DNA from: Paludibacteraceae bacterium
Lineage (GTDB): Bacteria > Bacteroidota > Bacteroidia > Bacteroidales > Paludibacteraceae
Direction: 5' to 3'
Length of the DNA: 64,000 nucleotides
Assembly (NCBI GenBank): GCA_024401645.1
Contig: JAKSKR010000009.1
Location: 1 to 64,000, forward strand
In this document: positions 52,286-60,917 of the stretch, one piece after another
Position numbering within the stretch: position 1 is the first letter of the stretch
How the letters are laid out: each line of letters opens with the position of its first letter
Made by a program: the position numbers and the translations under genes
The notes under the pieces: generated by a model
Databases searched by the model: none
Told to the model about the DNA's origin: nothing
What the model saw: only the letters and a program-made list of their open reading frames with translations

Positions 52286-55200
52286 ATGAACACGATAAAA
52301 CTACAGATGAAAACCTTGGCACTAGGAATCTCGGCGCTTATGCTGTCTTTTTCTGCGGCTGCGGAAAAGCGGATGAGTTTCGAGAATTATTCTACTGCGC
52401 AGGGCTTAAGCTCGAGCCAGATTTATTCCCTAGGGCAAGACTCTATGGGCCACATTTGGGTGGGTACGGGTTTCGGCTTGAATCGTTTCGATGGTACCGT
52501 ATTTAAACCATTCCTTAAGAAAGACTATCCCGAAGTGTACCGCAACGACATCAGCCATTTGGCTTGTATGCCAAACGGCCAGATAATGGTTGGCGGTGGC
52601 AACGGATTCCTAGTGGCTTATGACGAGAAAATTGACCGTTTCACCGACGTGTCGCCCGAAAACTATGCCACTACATACCAGAAATCGGTAACATGCTTTT
52701 CTTCCGATAAGCAGGGTGAATTCTACATTTCCACCTCTAACGGTATTTATGTCTATTCTGAAGCGCAAAAGCGCTTTATTCACGATACACCGCTTTATAA
52801 GGCTACAGATGCCTCGTCGGTCGACTTCGATGTAATCGACTCAAAGCACCGTCATTGGATCATTTCTCAATCTTCGCTAAAGGTATTGGCTGCCGATGGT
52901 AAACAGATTTATTCGTTTACAACGTCGAACAACATGCAGCAGTCCATCATTCCGTCGCTGCTTCAGGTTAACGACGATTTGTTCATGTCTTACGGTATTG
53001 CCGACCGTTTGACCTATTTTAGGTCTAACCCCGATGGAACCATCAGTTTCGATGGCTACGTCATGTTGCCTTTCCACAATATTCGTGGAATGGCAAAGGA
53101 TAAGAAGGGTTGTTACTGGTTTGCAACCGATGGCGATGGTTTATGGATGTCGGAAAAACAACCGCTGAAAATTGAAGATTTCCAGAAGGTGTTGCCTTTC
53201 GGTGTAAATGACGAAAATTTCAGCAAACTCTATTCCGTTCTGGTCGACAAGGCTGGCGATTTGTGGGTGGGCTCACAGAACTCTGGTCTGTGGTGCTTGC
53301 GCTTGAGCAACAACAAGGCCATTTTTACGGCTACCGAGTTGGGTATGTCTACCTGCTTGGCTTCTGGCTTTGCCGAACTGGGTCCTGGCAGACACTTGGT
53401 GGCTAGCGACGGTATTGGTATCTACTCTTATAACGATCAAACTTTGGCACCGGTTCTCTATGGCAATTCGGTGGGTTTGACCAACAAGAATATCACATCG
53501 GTAATTAACGATGGAAAGGGTAAGATTTGGGCAACTACTTGGGGTGGCGGCCTTTTCTCTTCCGACGTCAACAACGTTCGTTTCTCGCCCGTAACGTTTA
53601 ATGGCATCAGTTCGCCACGCATCAATCTTTTTAATATTGTCTGCTTGTCGAATGGCGACTATTGGGTGTGTGCAGGTGGCGAAGGTATCTACATCTTGCA
53701 CGATGGGGTTTGGAGCCTGAAGATTCTTCAGCACCCGAACTATGGTCCTGACCCGGACCGTTGGCCATACTTTACGGTGGAAGTTAGCCCGACCGTTCGC
53801 TGGATTGTGACTTCTACAACCGTTTGGATCGACAACAATGGGGTGGTTGCACCAATTAAGGCGGGTTACCATGGTAACAGAAAAGACTGCATGGTGTCTA
53901 TTGAAGACTTGTGCGTGGTGCCAAACCAAGGTGTGTTGGCAGCAACCAACAGCGGAATTTACCTCTTCTCGCCCGACGGCACCTCATTCTCCCGACTGGA
54001 ATATTGCCCGATAAATGCCTATTCATCGGTTATTATGTCACCCGATGGTTCTATCTGGGCATCTGGGGCAGAAGGCATCTTGAAGGTCGACTTGAAGAAT
54101 AAGAAGGCAATACCTTATCCGTTCGATTTCAGTTCAAAGGGGCAGAACTTCTTCTATCACCGTTCAAAGTCCATTGACTATAATGGACGCATATTCTTCG
54201 GTAATCGCGAAGGTTTCTTTAGTTTCCAACCTTCGTTAAATGACGTCAATATGTCTGTCGGACACGTTGGTGTCTCTCGTATCAACATTAACGACGAGCC
54301 TTTGACTTTTGCTTACCAAGATAGCACGAAGGCCGATTCGGAAATCATTGCCTACCTGAATGGCAAGAAACGTGGAACGTGGCGTATGAACGGAAACGGC
54401 GGTAGCCTCGATTTGCGCCATGGCGAAACCAACATAGATGTCCAGTTCGATGTTGTCGATTTCAACGAGTGTCCAACGCGTCTTTACTATAGGGTGAAAG
54501 GCTTGAACGATATGTGGACACTATTGCCGTCGGACAAGGGTTTCGTCATTAGCTACTTGCCATCGGGCAGTTACGAACTTGAGTTGGCATCGTTAGGTAA
54601 TGCAGGTGTTGATGAAAAGGTTATCTTCTCGCTCGAACTTAACGTGTTGCCGCCTTGGTGGAACACCTGGTGGTTCTACTTGTTGGTGTTTGCCTTTGTT
54701 TGTTCGGTTATCTACTGGAAATACCGCTCCATTCAGCGCGAGAATGCACTCTTGCAACAGAAGGTAGATGAACGTACTGCCGAGTTGAGACAGTCGAACC
54801 AACTCATCGAGAAACGTAATGCCGAGTTGAATAAGGTGTTGAGCTACAAAGACCGCCTAATTGCTGTGGTAGCACACGACCTAAAGAATCCGATGTTCGC
54901 CATTGTTGGTGCCCTTGAAGGACTGTTGCGTAACGAAAAGTCCATTTCATCGGCCGATCGACAAAAGGTGGTGACCGACGTTTTGGGTAGCGCACGTACC
55001 TTGCAGACCGAAATGAGCAAGTTGTTGGCTTGGGCAACCTCTAGCCAAGACGACATTGAGTACCGTCCATCTAATACCGACATCTCTAAAATTATCGATA
55101 ACGACATGGCCCTTCTTAAGGCAACTGCCGATGGAAAGGGCGTTCGTTTGGTTTCCGACGTGGACGTTCGTAACTACTGCTACGTCGATGCACGCATGGT

Positions 55201-56458
55201 CAGCACTGTTATTCGTAACCTTATTGGTAACAGCATTAAGTTCACACCATCTGGCAAGTCGGTTACCCTAAAGGCATGGCAAGAAGACAAGTTCGTCAAG
55301 TTGCAGATTGCAGACGAGGGTGTAGGTATGAGTGCCGAGAAACTGAAAGAGCTGCAATCGGAAGGCCGACACACGTCTACCGACGGTACCGGTGGTGAAA
55401 AGGGTACCGGTTTGGGTATTGGCATTGTGCGCGACTATGTGTTGCAAAACAACGGAACCATCGATATTTCAAGCAAGTTGAACGAGGGTACGACCACAAC
55501 CATCACCTTACCGCTTGCCGAAACGGAAATTGTAGAAAGCCAGTTGTCGGCTGTCGACACGGTTCCAGAGTTTGAAGTCGACACCGAACTAATGGCGGGC
55601 AATACCATCTTGGTGGTTGATGACGATCCGCTCATTTGCCAAAACATTAAGGGTATGCTCGATGCCTACGTCAATGTATTGGTGGCAAACAACGGACGCC
55701 AAGCCCTTGAAATGTTGGCACAAAACACGGTCGACATTGTGGTGAGCGACGTTGAAATGCCTGTAATGAACGGTATTGACATGAGTATGGAGTTGGTAAA
55801 GAACGAGAACTTGAATCATATTCCTATCTTGTTCCTTTCAGCCAAGAGTTCTGAAAGCGACCGCTTACTCGGTTTGCTGACAGGTGCCATCGACTATATA
55901 CCAAAGCCGTTCAGCCAAAACGAGTTGCTCATTAAGCTGAACAACATCTTGTCGCTTCGTCAGAAGCAGCAGCAACGTTTGTTGACCGAACACATCATTT
56001 CATCGGGCAACGATGTTAAAGAGGAAAAAGAAGACGCTGTTGAAGAAACAGAAATTGAAAATGTCGATTTAACCGATGATAGCGATGCTGAAAAAGCAGC
56101 GCCAACCGTTGAAAAGGGCGAGCAGAAAATCGATAAGATGAATCCGCTCTTGCAGCAGATGCTTCAAATCATCGAAAAGAACTATACCGACAGCGACTAC
56201 TCGGTTGAACGCCTAGCCGAAGATATGTGTATGACTAAAATTACACTTTACCGTCGCGTTAAGACCTTGTCGGGACAGAGTCCTGTTGAGTTGCTGAACG
56301 AGTACCGCTTGCGCAAGGCTATGGCATTGCTTAAGGAGGGCTCTACACCGGTTGGCGACGTGGCATTTCAGGTTGGTTTCTCTGACCATGCTTACTTTAC
56401 GCGCCGTTTCCGCCAGTTCTTCGGAAAGGCTCCAAGCTCGGTGAAATCGGGCAATTAA
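52286..56458 (+). CDS. Hybrid two-component system sensor-regulator
   Basis: A 1390-residue single-protein regulator typical of Bacteroidetes glycan-use systems. Signal peptide about 1-27 (ends SFSAAAEKR). The periplasmic beta-propeller sensor (Reg_prop repeats such as 'GHIWVGTGFGLNRFDG') covers about 35-690, with the Y_Y_Y domain to about 785. The membrane segment covers about 793-812. Then come HisKA with phospho-acceptor His864 in 'VVAHDLKNPMFA', HATPase (about 960-1085, 'GTGLGIGIV'), a receiver (about 1107-1225, 'LVVDDDPL', Asp1155) and a C-terminal AraC-type DNA-binding domain (about 1285-1390). All phosphorelay residues are present. It lies just upstream of a GH30 gene, its likely target. 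No SusC/SusD pair is seen. Confidence 0.95.
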   Translation: MNTIKLQMKTLALGISALMLSFSAAAEKRMSFENYSTAQGLSSSQIYSLGQDSMGHIWVGTGFGLNRFDGTVFKPFLKKDYPEVYRNDISHLACMPNGQIMVGGGNGFLVAYDEKIDRFTDVSPENYATTYQKSVTCFSSDKQGEFYISTSNGIYVYSEAQKRFIHDTPLYKATDASSVDFDVIDSKHRHWIISQSSLKVLAADGKQIYSFTTSNNMQQSIIPSLLQVNDDLFMSYGIADRLTYFRSNPDGTISFDGYVMLPFHNIRGMAKDKKGCYWFATDGDGLWMSEKQPLKIEDFQKVLPFGVNDENFSKLYSVLVDKAGDLWVGSQNSGLWCLRLSNNKAIFTATELGMSTCLASGFAELGPGRHLVASDGIGIYSYNDQTLAPVLYGNSVGLTNKNITSVINDGKGKIWATTWGGGLFSSDVNNVRFSPVTFNGISSPRINLFNIVCLSNGDYWVCAGGEGIYILHDGVWSLKILQHPNYGPDPDRWPYFTVEVSPTVRWIVTSTTVWIDNNGVVAPIKAGYHGNRKDCMVSIEDLCVVPNQGVLAATNSGIYLFSPDGTSFSRLEYCPINAYSSVIMSPDGSIWASGAEGILKVDLKNKKAIPYPFDFSSKGQNFFYHRSKSIDYNGRIFFGNREGFFSFQPSLNDVNMSVGHVGVSRININDEPLTFAYQDSTKADSEIIAYLNGKKRGTWRMNGNGGSLDLRHGETNIDVQFDVVDFNECPTRLYYRVKGLNDMWTLLPSDKGFVISYLPSGSYELELASLGNAGVDEKVIFSLELNVLPPWWNTWWFYLLVFAFVCSVIYWKYRSIQRENALLQQKVDERTAELRQSNQLIEKRNAELNKVLSYKDRLIAVVAHDLKNPMFAIVGALEGLLRNEKSISSADRQKVVTDVLGSARTLQTEMSKLLAWATSSQDDIEYRPSNTDISKIIDNDMALLKATADGKGVRLVSDVDVRNYCYVDARMVSTVIRNLIGNSIKFTPSGKSVTLKAWQEDKFVKLQIADEGVGMSAEKLKELQSEGRHTSTDGTGGEKGTGLGIGIVRDYVLQNNGTIDISSKLNEGTTTTITLPLAETEIVESQLSAVDTVPEFEVDTELMAGNTILVVDDDPLICQNIKGMLDAYVNVLVANNGRQALEMLAQNTVDIVVSDVEMPVMNGIDMSMELVKNENLNHIPILFLSAKSSESDRLLGLLTGAIDYIPKPFSQNELLIKLNNILSLRQKQQQRLLTEHIISSGNDVKEEKEDAVEETEIENVDLTDDSDAEKAAPTVEKGEQKIDKMNPLLQQMLQIIEKNYTDSDYSVERLAEDMCMTKITLYRRVKTLSGQSPVELLNEYRLRKAMALLKEGSTPVGDVAFQVGFSDHAYFTRRFRQFFGKAPSSVKSGN

Positions 56459-56489
56459 GGAAATTTTTCACGTAAATAATACAGCTTCA

Positions 56490-56526
56490 GGTTCCTAGAT
56501 GATAATTTCTCTGGGAACCTTTTTTA
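56490..56526 (+). terminator. Terminator of the hybrid regulator gene
   Basis: GGTTCC pairs with GGAACC (with TAGA/TCTG extension), followed by TTTTTTATTTT. Confidence 0.8.
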
Positions 56527-56558
56527 TTTTTTGTTATACAACCTAGCAGAATTATTGT

Positions 56559-56566
56559 TATATTTG
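56559..56566 (+). promoter_or_regulatory. Candidate -7 element of the GH30 gene
   Basis: TATATTTG matches TAnnTTTG, 64 bases before ATG 56631. TTTG lies 25 bp upstream (56530-56533), longer than consensus, as could occur at a promoter that needs the neighbouring AraC-type regulator. Confidence 0.4.
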
Positions 56567-56630
56567 AAGATGTTATCTGGTTGATAACACTTTCGTTACG
56601 TTTCTATTTACACTTGGATTGATAAACTAC

Positions 56631-59345
56631 ATGAACCGTTACTTGTTAAATAAGGTCCTAAAAGGTTTTATGCTGTGCTTGCCATTGGTGGCAGGAACGG
56701 CAGAGGCTGCTATACCTGCAACGGTGAATGTTTACCCCGATGAAAAGGGTCAAAAGGTAGGTGGCATAGGTGGTGGCATTGTCTATTACCAAGACTGGTT
56801 GACCAACCACCCATACCGCGATGCTGTTCTAGATACTTTGTTCAATGGATTGGGCATTTCTTGCTTGAGAATGGGCAACTGGGCCATTGAAGATATAGAA
56901 TCTGATAATGTTGTCGTAAATAACGATGCCATCATTTACAAGGCTGCCAAGGAACGTTGTGGCGAAGACCTGAAGGTTCTAATGTCTTCGTGGACACCGC
57001 CTGCTTCTCTCAAAGCTTGTAATAGCCGAAATGGTTCTAACTATCAGGGTAAGGCTTCACTTAAGAAGGTGTGGGGACAGTTCGTTTACGACGATTATGG
57101 AAAATGGTGGCAAGAATCGCTACAACGTTACCACAATGTTGGCGTTTTCCCCGATTTCATCTCTATTCAGAATGAACCCGATTGTGACCCCGAAAGTTAT
57201 GCATGTATGATGCTTAACCCAACCGAAACCCCCGACGTGGCTTCTTATTCGAAGGCATTGGCGGCTGTTTACGGCAACGTTAGCAAAATGGAACATGCTC
57301 CCAAGTTCGTAGGTCCTGAAAATTTGGGTATTGGTTGGAATCAGACACAAGACTACACTAGAACCCTCGATAAAAGGATGATTTCTGGCTATGCATTCCA
57401 CTACTACCACAGTGGGGTAAACGGTAACGACCGTTATAGCCATCCTAACGAATTCATCGAATCTATGCGTGGCTTGGCAACCGACTTGGCAGACAAGCCA
57501 ATGTTCATGACCGAGAATTCGCAGTTGCGCAAGAGCGAACCTATCGACGGTATGTATACCGCTTGGTTCATTGCTAATGCGTTCAATATTAACAAGGTTT
57601 CCTACTATACTCATTGGAACCTCATTTGGGGTACCACCAACGATGGTTGCATTACCTTGCAGAAGTGGGATTCGGTTTATGCTCAACCATACGATAAGGG
57701 TTTCCGCGTAAATACCGAATACCATGGTCTTCGTCATTTCTCGAAGTTTGTGCGTCCGGGCATGAATGTCATTGGTACTTGGGCAACCAACAACCAGATG
57801 ACGACTTGCGGTTTCATGATGCCAGACAGCTCGGCATTCACCGTCGTAATCATTAACCAGGGCGATAAGGAATTGGCAGTAGACCAAGACCTTGATCTCG
57901 ATTCTACGGCTTACACTTCGCAAGTTGTATTGTCGGTTCCAGAAAAGGGTATTTTTAGTAACGATCTGGGCGCCTATAAGGGTGCCGTTACCATGCCTGC
58001 ACACAGTATCGTAACCATTGCCTATAAAAAGATTACCCACGTTAAGGCGCCTTATTACATATTCGCGTATAACGAAGATGAACACGACAGTTCGTGGAAC
58101 AATGTAAATAATTGGACACCTTCCTATCTACCTTGGTCAACCGATACTATTATCTTAAGAAAAGGCGATTGCAAGGTTGGTGACATTAAACACGAGGCTC
58201 CTATCACCATCGAGCCCGAGGCTTGCATGATTTTGACCGGTAATGTCGACATTGCATCTACTTTGACCTTGAATGGCGGTTCATCGGTTCGTGTGGCTGA
58301 CTATGATGCCGATTATACATTAAGTTGCGATAGCATACATATTACGCAACCAGCCAACATTGTTATTGGTGGTGAATTGAGCCGTTTGACGCTAAATACT
58401 CCGATTTCAACGGAGGCAACTGTTCAAAAGGTTGGTCCGGGCCGCTTGCGTTTGGCTGTTTCAAATCCGAACTTGATTGGTGATTTCAAGTTGCGCGATG
58501 GGGCAGTAGAAGTTGCTACTTCCTTACCTTTTGGCGAGACGGAAGTGGAAGTGATGGGTAAAGGCCAATTGGTTATAGATAGCTTGTGCAGCATAACCCG
58601 ACTGATGTTGCAGTCCGATTCTACTATTTGTCTAAACCACAATCTAGTGGTTAAGAATTTGGCTTTGGGTGGCATTTGGTTGCCTAATGGTGTTTACACG
58701 AAGAACGACTATCCGAACTTCATAAAGGGCGATTCTGCCATTTATGTAAACCATCCTTATCCGGTTATTGTTAAGAAAGGTGGCGACAGCATTCAAACCA
58801 TTCAGCAAGACTCTGCAATTATCGATATTCAGTACACTTGGGAATATGCCGATTATGTGGATGTAGATTGGAATCCACACCAGCCAGATGGTTTGTCGGT
58901 TGATGTTGTTTACGAAGAACAGACCGTCTATTTCAGTGGTGCACCATCCGAGTCTGGCGACTTTGCTTATTCGGTAAGCAGTGTAAGCATTGAAGACAGT
59001 GTCTTCGTACAGAACGGCTTGCTTTCGGTTATTGCTAGAGCAGAAGATGAAGATACTACAAGCCTAATGTCTTCAGTTAATACTATGGCCGATGTCATTA
59101 TGCTTGCCGTTAGTCCTAATCCGGTTTCCGAAGGCCAAAAGGCAACATTGACCTATAATGGAACAAGGGCCGATAATGTGACCATTGCTATAAAAACCCC
59201 TTCTGGAGTTGAAATGGGTGTGGTAGAGACAGAGGTTGCTGCCGGTAGAAACAGCATTACCTTGCCAAATCTTCCTGTAGGCGTCTACATGGTTACGGTT
59301 AAACATTCCTACGGAATGTCTACATTAAAGCTTCTGGTGCGATAA
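56631..59345 (+). CDS. Secreted GH30-family hydrolase with type IX-like sorting domain
   Basis: A 904-residue secreted enzyme. Signal peptide about 1-27 (MNRYLLNKVLKGFML...TAEA). GH30 TIM barrel about 30-350: 'GGIGGGIVYYQDWL' at the start, acid/base Glu182 in 'SIQNEPDCD', nucleophile Glu295 in 'MFMTENSQL', and 'SYYTHWNLIWG'. A side beta-domain follows to about 445. GH30 enzymes cut glucuronoxylan, beta-1,6-glucan or glucosides. Residues about 470-700 form a beta-helix-like region with 'GGSSVRVADYDADYT'. The C-terminal 75 residues ('SPNPVSEGQKATL...LPVGVYMVTVK...LLVR') are a type IX secretion sorting domain. ATG 56631 is used since the upstream in-frame start is TTG. Substrate unproven. Confidence 0.9.
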   Translation: MNRYLLNKVLKGFMLCLPLVAGTAEAAIPATVNVYPDEKGQKVGGIGGGIVYYQDWLTNHPYRDAVLDTLFNGLGISCLRMGNWAIEDIESDNVVVNNDAIIYKAAKERCGEDLKVLMSSWTPPASLKACNSRNGSNYQGKASLKKVWGQFVYDDYGKWWQESLQRYHNVGVFPDFISIQNEPDCDPESYACMMLNPTETPDVASYSKALAAVYGNVSKMEHAPKFVGPENLGIGWNQTQDYTRTLDKRMISGYAFHYYHSGVNGNDRYSHPNEFIESMRGLATDLADKPMFMTENSQLRKSEPIDGMYTAWFIANAFNINKVSYYTHWNLIWGTTNDGCITLQKWDSVYAQPYDKGFRVNTEYHGLRHFSKFVRPGMNVIGTWATNNQMTTCGFMMPDSSAFTVVIINQGDKELAVDQDLDLDSTAYTSQVVLSVPEKGIFSNDLGAYKGAVTMPAHSIVTIAYKKITHVKAPYYIFAYNEDEHDSSWNNVNNWTPSYLPWSTDTIILRKGDCKVGDIKHEAPITIEPEACMILTGNVDIASTLTLNGGSSVRVADYDADYTLSCDSIHITQPANIVIGGELSRLTLNTPISTEATVQKVGPGRLRLAVSNPNLIGDFKLRDGAVEVATSLPFGETEVEVMGKGQLVIDSLCSITRLMLQSDSTICLNHNLVVKNLALGGIWLPNGVYTKNDYPNFIKGDSAIYVNHPYPVIVKKGGDSIQTIQQDSAIIDIQYTWEYADYVDVDWNPHQPDGLSVDVVYEEQTVYFSGAPSESGDFAYSVSSVSIEDSVFVQNGLLSVIARAEDEDTTSLMSSVNTMADVIMLAVSPNPVSEGQKATLTYNGTRADNVTIAIKTPSGVEMGVVETEVAAGRNSITLPNLPVGVYMVTVKHSYGMSTLKLLVR

Positions 59346-59366
59346 AAACACACAAATAAGTGCTAT

Positions 59367-59400
59367 AACGAGACATGGCTTGGCTGTGTCTCGTTTTTTA
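59367..59400 (+). terminator. Terminator of the GH30 gene
   Basis: ACGAGACA pairs with TGTCTCGT around TGGCTTGGCTG, followed by TTTTTTATTT. Confidence 0.85.
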
Positions 59401-59444
59401 TTTGTGCCTTTAGGCCTAAACTTCTGAAATTTGTCGCTTGATTG

Positions 59445-59452
59445 TAGTTCTT
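59445..59452. repeat. Target-site duplication, left
   Basis: TAGTTCTT, repeated at 60657-60664, flanks the insertion sequence. Confidence 0.85.
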
Positions 59453-59477
59453 GGCCTAAAGGACATTTTTTAGGATA
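59453..59477. repeat. IS left inverted repeat
   Basis: Starts GGCCTAAAGGAC and ends TTAGGATA; complements 60632-60656 with five mismatches. Confidence 0.85.
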
Positions 59478-59530
59478 AAAAGTCTGCGAAGCCTTATGAT
59501 TACTATCTTTGTAGAAGATCAAAGATAAAC

Positions 59531-60456
59531 ATGAATCAAAAAAATGCATTAAATGTGGCAGTGCCGATGTCGTAAAAAACGGTCACAATGGAGCCAAACA
59601 GTTGTATAGATGTAAATGTTGTGGCGCTCAATTCTTGGGAGGACTTCGAATTGACAAAGAAAAGTTATGGCATGAATATGTTGTCGGGCGGCAGACATTG
59701 TCAGCGCTAGCATTGAAATACAAATGCTCCAGTAAAACGATACAAAGAAAACTCCATTCCTATAAAGTCGAGCGTAATGTGTCAACGCCATCACCAGTGA
59801 TTGTCATTATGGACACAACTTATTTTGGGAGAGGCAACGGGTTGATGGTGTTTATGGATGCATTAACAGGCGAGGTTCTTCTGCGGTTTCGGTTGAAAAA
59901 TGAAACTGCAGAGCAATACAAAACAGGGATATCTATTCTAATTGGTCGAGGTTTTCAAATAAAGGGCCTGGTATGTGATGGAAAGGTAGGTCTATTGGGT
60001 TTGTTTGGCAATATACCAACCCAACTGTGTCAATTTCATCAGATCCAGATAGTACGACGTTACCTCACACAAAAGCCAAAGATGCCAGCTAGTGTGGAAT
60101 TGTTGTGTTTGGCAAAGTCTTTAACTAACTTAAGCAAACAAGCCTTTATCAAGAAACTTGGTGATTGGCACGCCAAGTGGAAAGACTTTATTAACGAAAG
60201 AACAACACCACAAACAGGCAAGAGTTTCTATACCCATAAACGTCTGAGAAGTGCTTACTTCAGTTTGAAAAGGAATACCCCCTGGCTATTCACTTACCAA
60301 GAACCGGAAAACAAAGGAATGCCCAACTCTTCGAATAAGCTGGAAGGCTTATTTTCACATCTAAAGTCGTGTCTAAGGAATCATAATGGCATTAACGAAG
60401 ACTCCAAAACCAAACTCATAGATGGGTTTTTCGAGGCATTTTGTGCTAAAAAGTAA
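59531..60456 (+). pseudogene. Transposase gene with a one-base frame break at its start
   Basis: The long frame is open from 59515 to 60456 but has no ATG, GTG or TTG before the Zn ribbon. The only sensible start, ATG 59531, reads MNQK then goes out of frame at a run of seven As (59538-59544). One extra A, or a -1 slip on A_AAA_AAT, gives MNQKKCIKCGSADVV followed by 'LYRCKCCGAQF', a full CxxC...CxxC ribbon. The rest (about 285 residues) is an IS256-like variant DDE transposase: 'IVIMDTTYFGRGNGLMVFMD' with first Asp, 'GLVCDGKVGL' with second, 'QLCQFHQIQIVRRY', and a C-terminal 'NKLEGLFSHLK' with the Glu. Either expression uses slippage, or the gene is recently broken. I cannot decide which. 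Confidence 0.75.
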
Positions 60457-60487
60457 GGCATGAGGTGTTAGCGACCCCATGCCTCTG
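60457..60487 (+). terminator. Hairpin after the transposase
   Basis: GGCATG pairs with CATGCC around AGGTGTTAGCGACCC, followed by TCTGTTTTACTTTTTT. Confidence 0.6.
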
Positions 60488-60631
60488 TTTTACTTTTTTA
60501 TCACACAAGTTATCCCTCAAAGGGTTGCTCCCCAGCAGAGCCCTTCTCCGTTTCACTTGATGCTGCAAATATAAGATAGTCCTCATTTTTCTATCCTAAA
60601 TTTTGTCCTTTACTCGACAATACTCTCCCAA

Positions 60632-60656
60632 TATCCTAAATTTTGTCCTTTATACC
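60632..60656. repeat. IS right inverted repeat
   Basis: TATCCTAAATTTTGTCCTTTATACC. An extra partial copy of the same motif lies at 60592-60614. Confidence 0.85.
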
Positions 60657-60664
60657 TAGTTCTT
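60657..60664. repeat. Target-site duplication, right
   Basis: TAGTTCTT, identical to 59445-59452. Confidence 0.85.
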
Positions 60665-60800
60665 TACAATTTGTGGCTTGTTTTTTGATGTTTTCTCACT
60701 TCATTTTATTTTAAAATTCAAATAAATGACGGCTTGTTATTCTGTATATTCACATAATAATGCAAATTATACTCACAAAGTGTTCTATTTGTAATGTACA

Positions 60801-60833
60801 TTTGGTATAGTAGATTATTATTTACTATCTTTG
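60801..60833 (+). promoter_or_regulatory. Strong Bacteroidetes-type promoter before a candidate small RNA
   Basis: TTTG (60801-60804), 21 bp, TATCTTTG (60826-60833) on the plus strand, without a coding gene downstream on that strand. Confidence 0.6.
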
Positions 60834-60839
60834 CAACGC

Positions 60840-60912
60840 AAACAGATAGATTTTTCATAGTTAAGGTTTTTTGGGTAGGAACGTTGTGAAACGTTCCTGC
60901 TTTTTTTTTATC
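60840..60912 (+). ncRNA. Candidate small RNA, about 73 nt
   Basis: A consensus promoter (60801-60833) is followed within 80 bases by an intrinsic terminator: GGAACGTT pairs with AACGTTCC around GTGA (about 60880-60899), then a nine-T run (60902-60910). No start codon or frame of worth lies between. The T run is on the plus strand, so this hairpin does not primarily end the convergent pabB gene on the minus strand. Whether it is a small RNA or an orphan leader is unproven. The start is estimated from the -7 box. Confidence 0.5.
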
Positions 60913-60917
60913 CCCCA

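Larger units (their letters stand above)
59453..60656. mobile_element. Insertion sequence, 1204 bp, IS256-like variant with Zn-ribbon transposase
   Basis: Bounded by imperfect 25-bp inverted repeats that both begin GG: left GGCCTAAAGGAC then (A)TTTTTTAGGATA, right (read inward) GGTATAAAGGACAAAATTTAGGATA, 20 of 25 positions equal. The exact 8-bp direct repeat TAGTTCTT on each side is a target duplication, as expected for an IS256-type element, and its perfection suggests fairly recent insertion. It carries one transposase gene. A second copy of the terminal motif lies just inside the right end at 60592-60614. The insertion is between the GH30 gene and a candidate small RNA and does not visibly break a gene. 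Confidence 0.9.

Noticed and set aside
52204..52506. 100-codon plus-strand frame at the start of the hybrid regulator gene
   Set aside because: It overlaps the regulator's signal peptide and first propeller repeats in another frame and has no features.
56464..56478. parS-like TTTTTCACGTAAAT after the hybrid regulator
   Set aside because: Four mismatches to the 14-base core and isolated from the cluster.
60880..60912. Hairpin as the pabB terminator
   Set aside because: On the minus strand the hairpin is followed by CCCAAAAAACC rather than Ts. The T run is on the plus strand, which led to the small-RNA reading instead.
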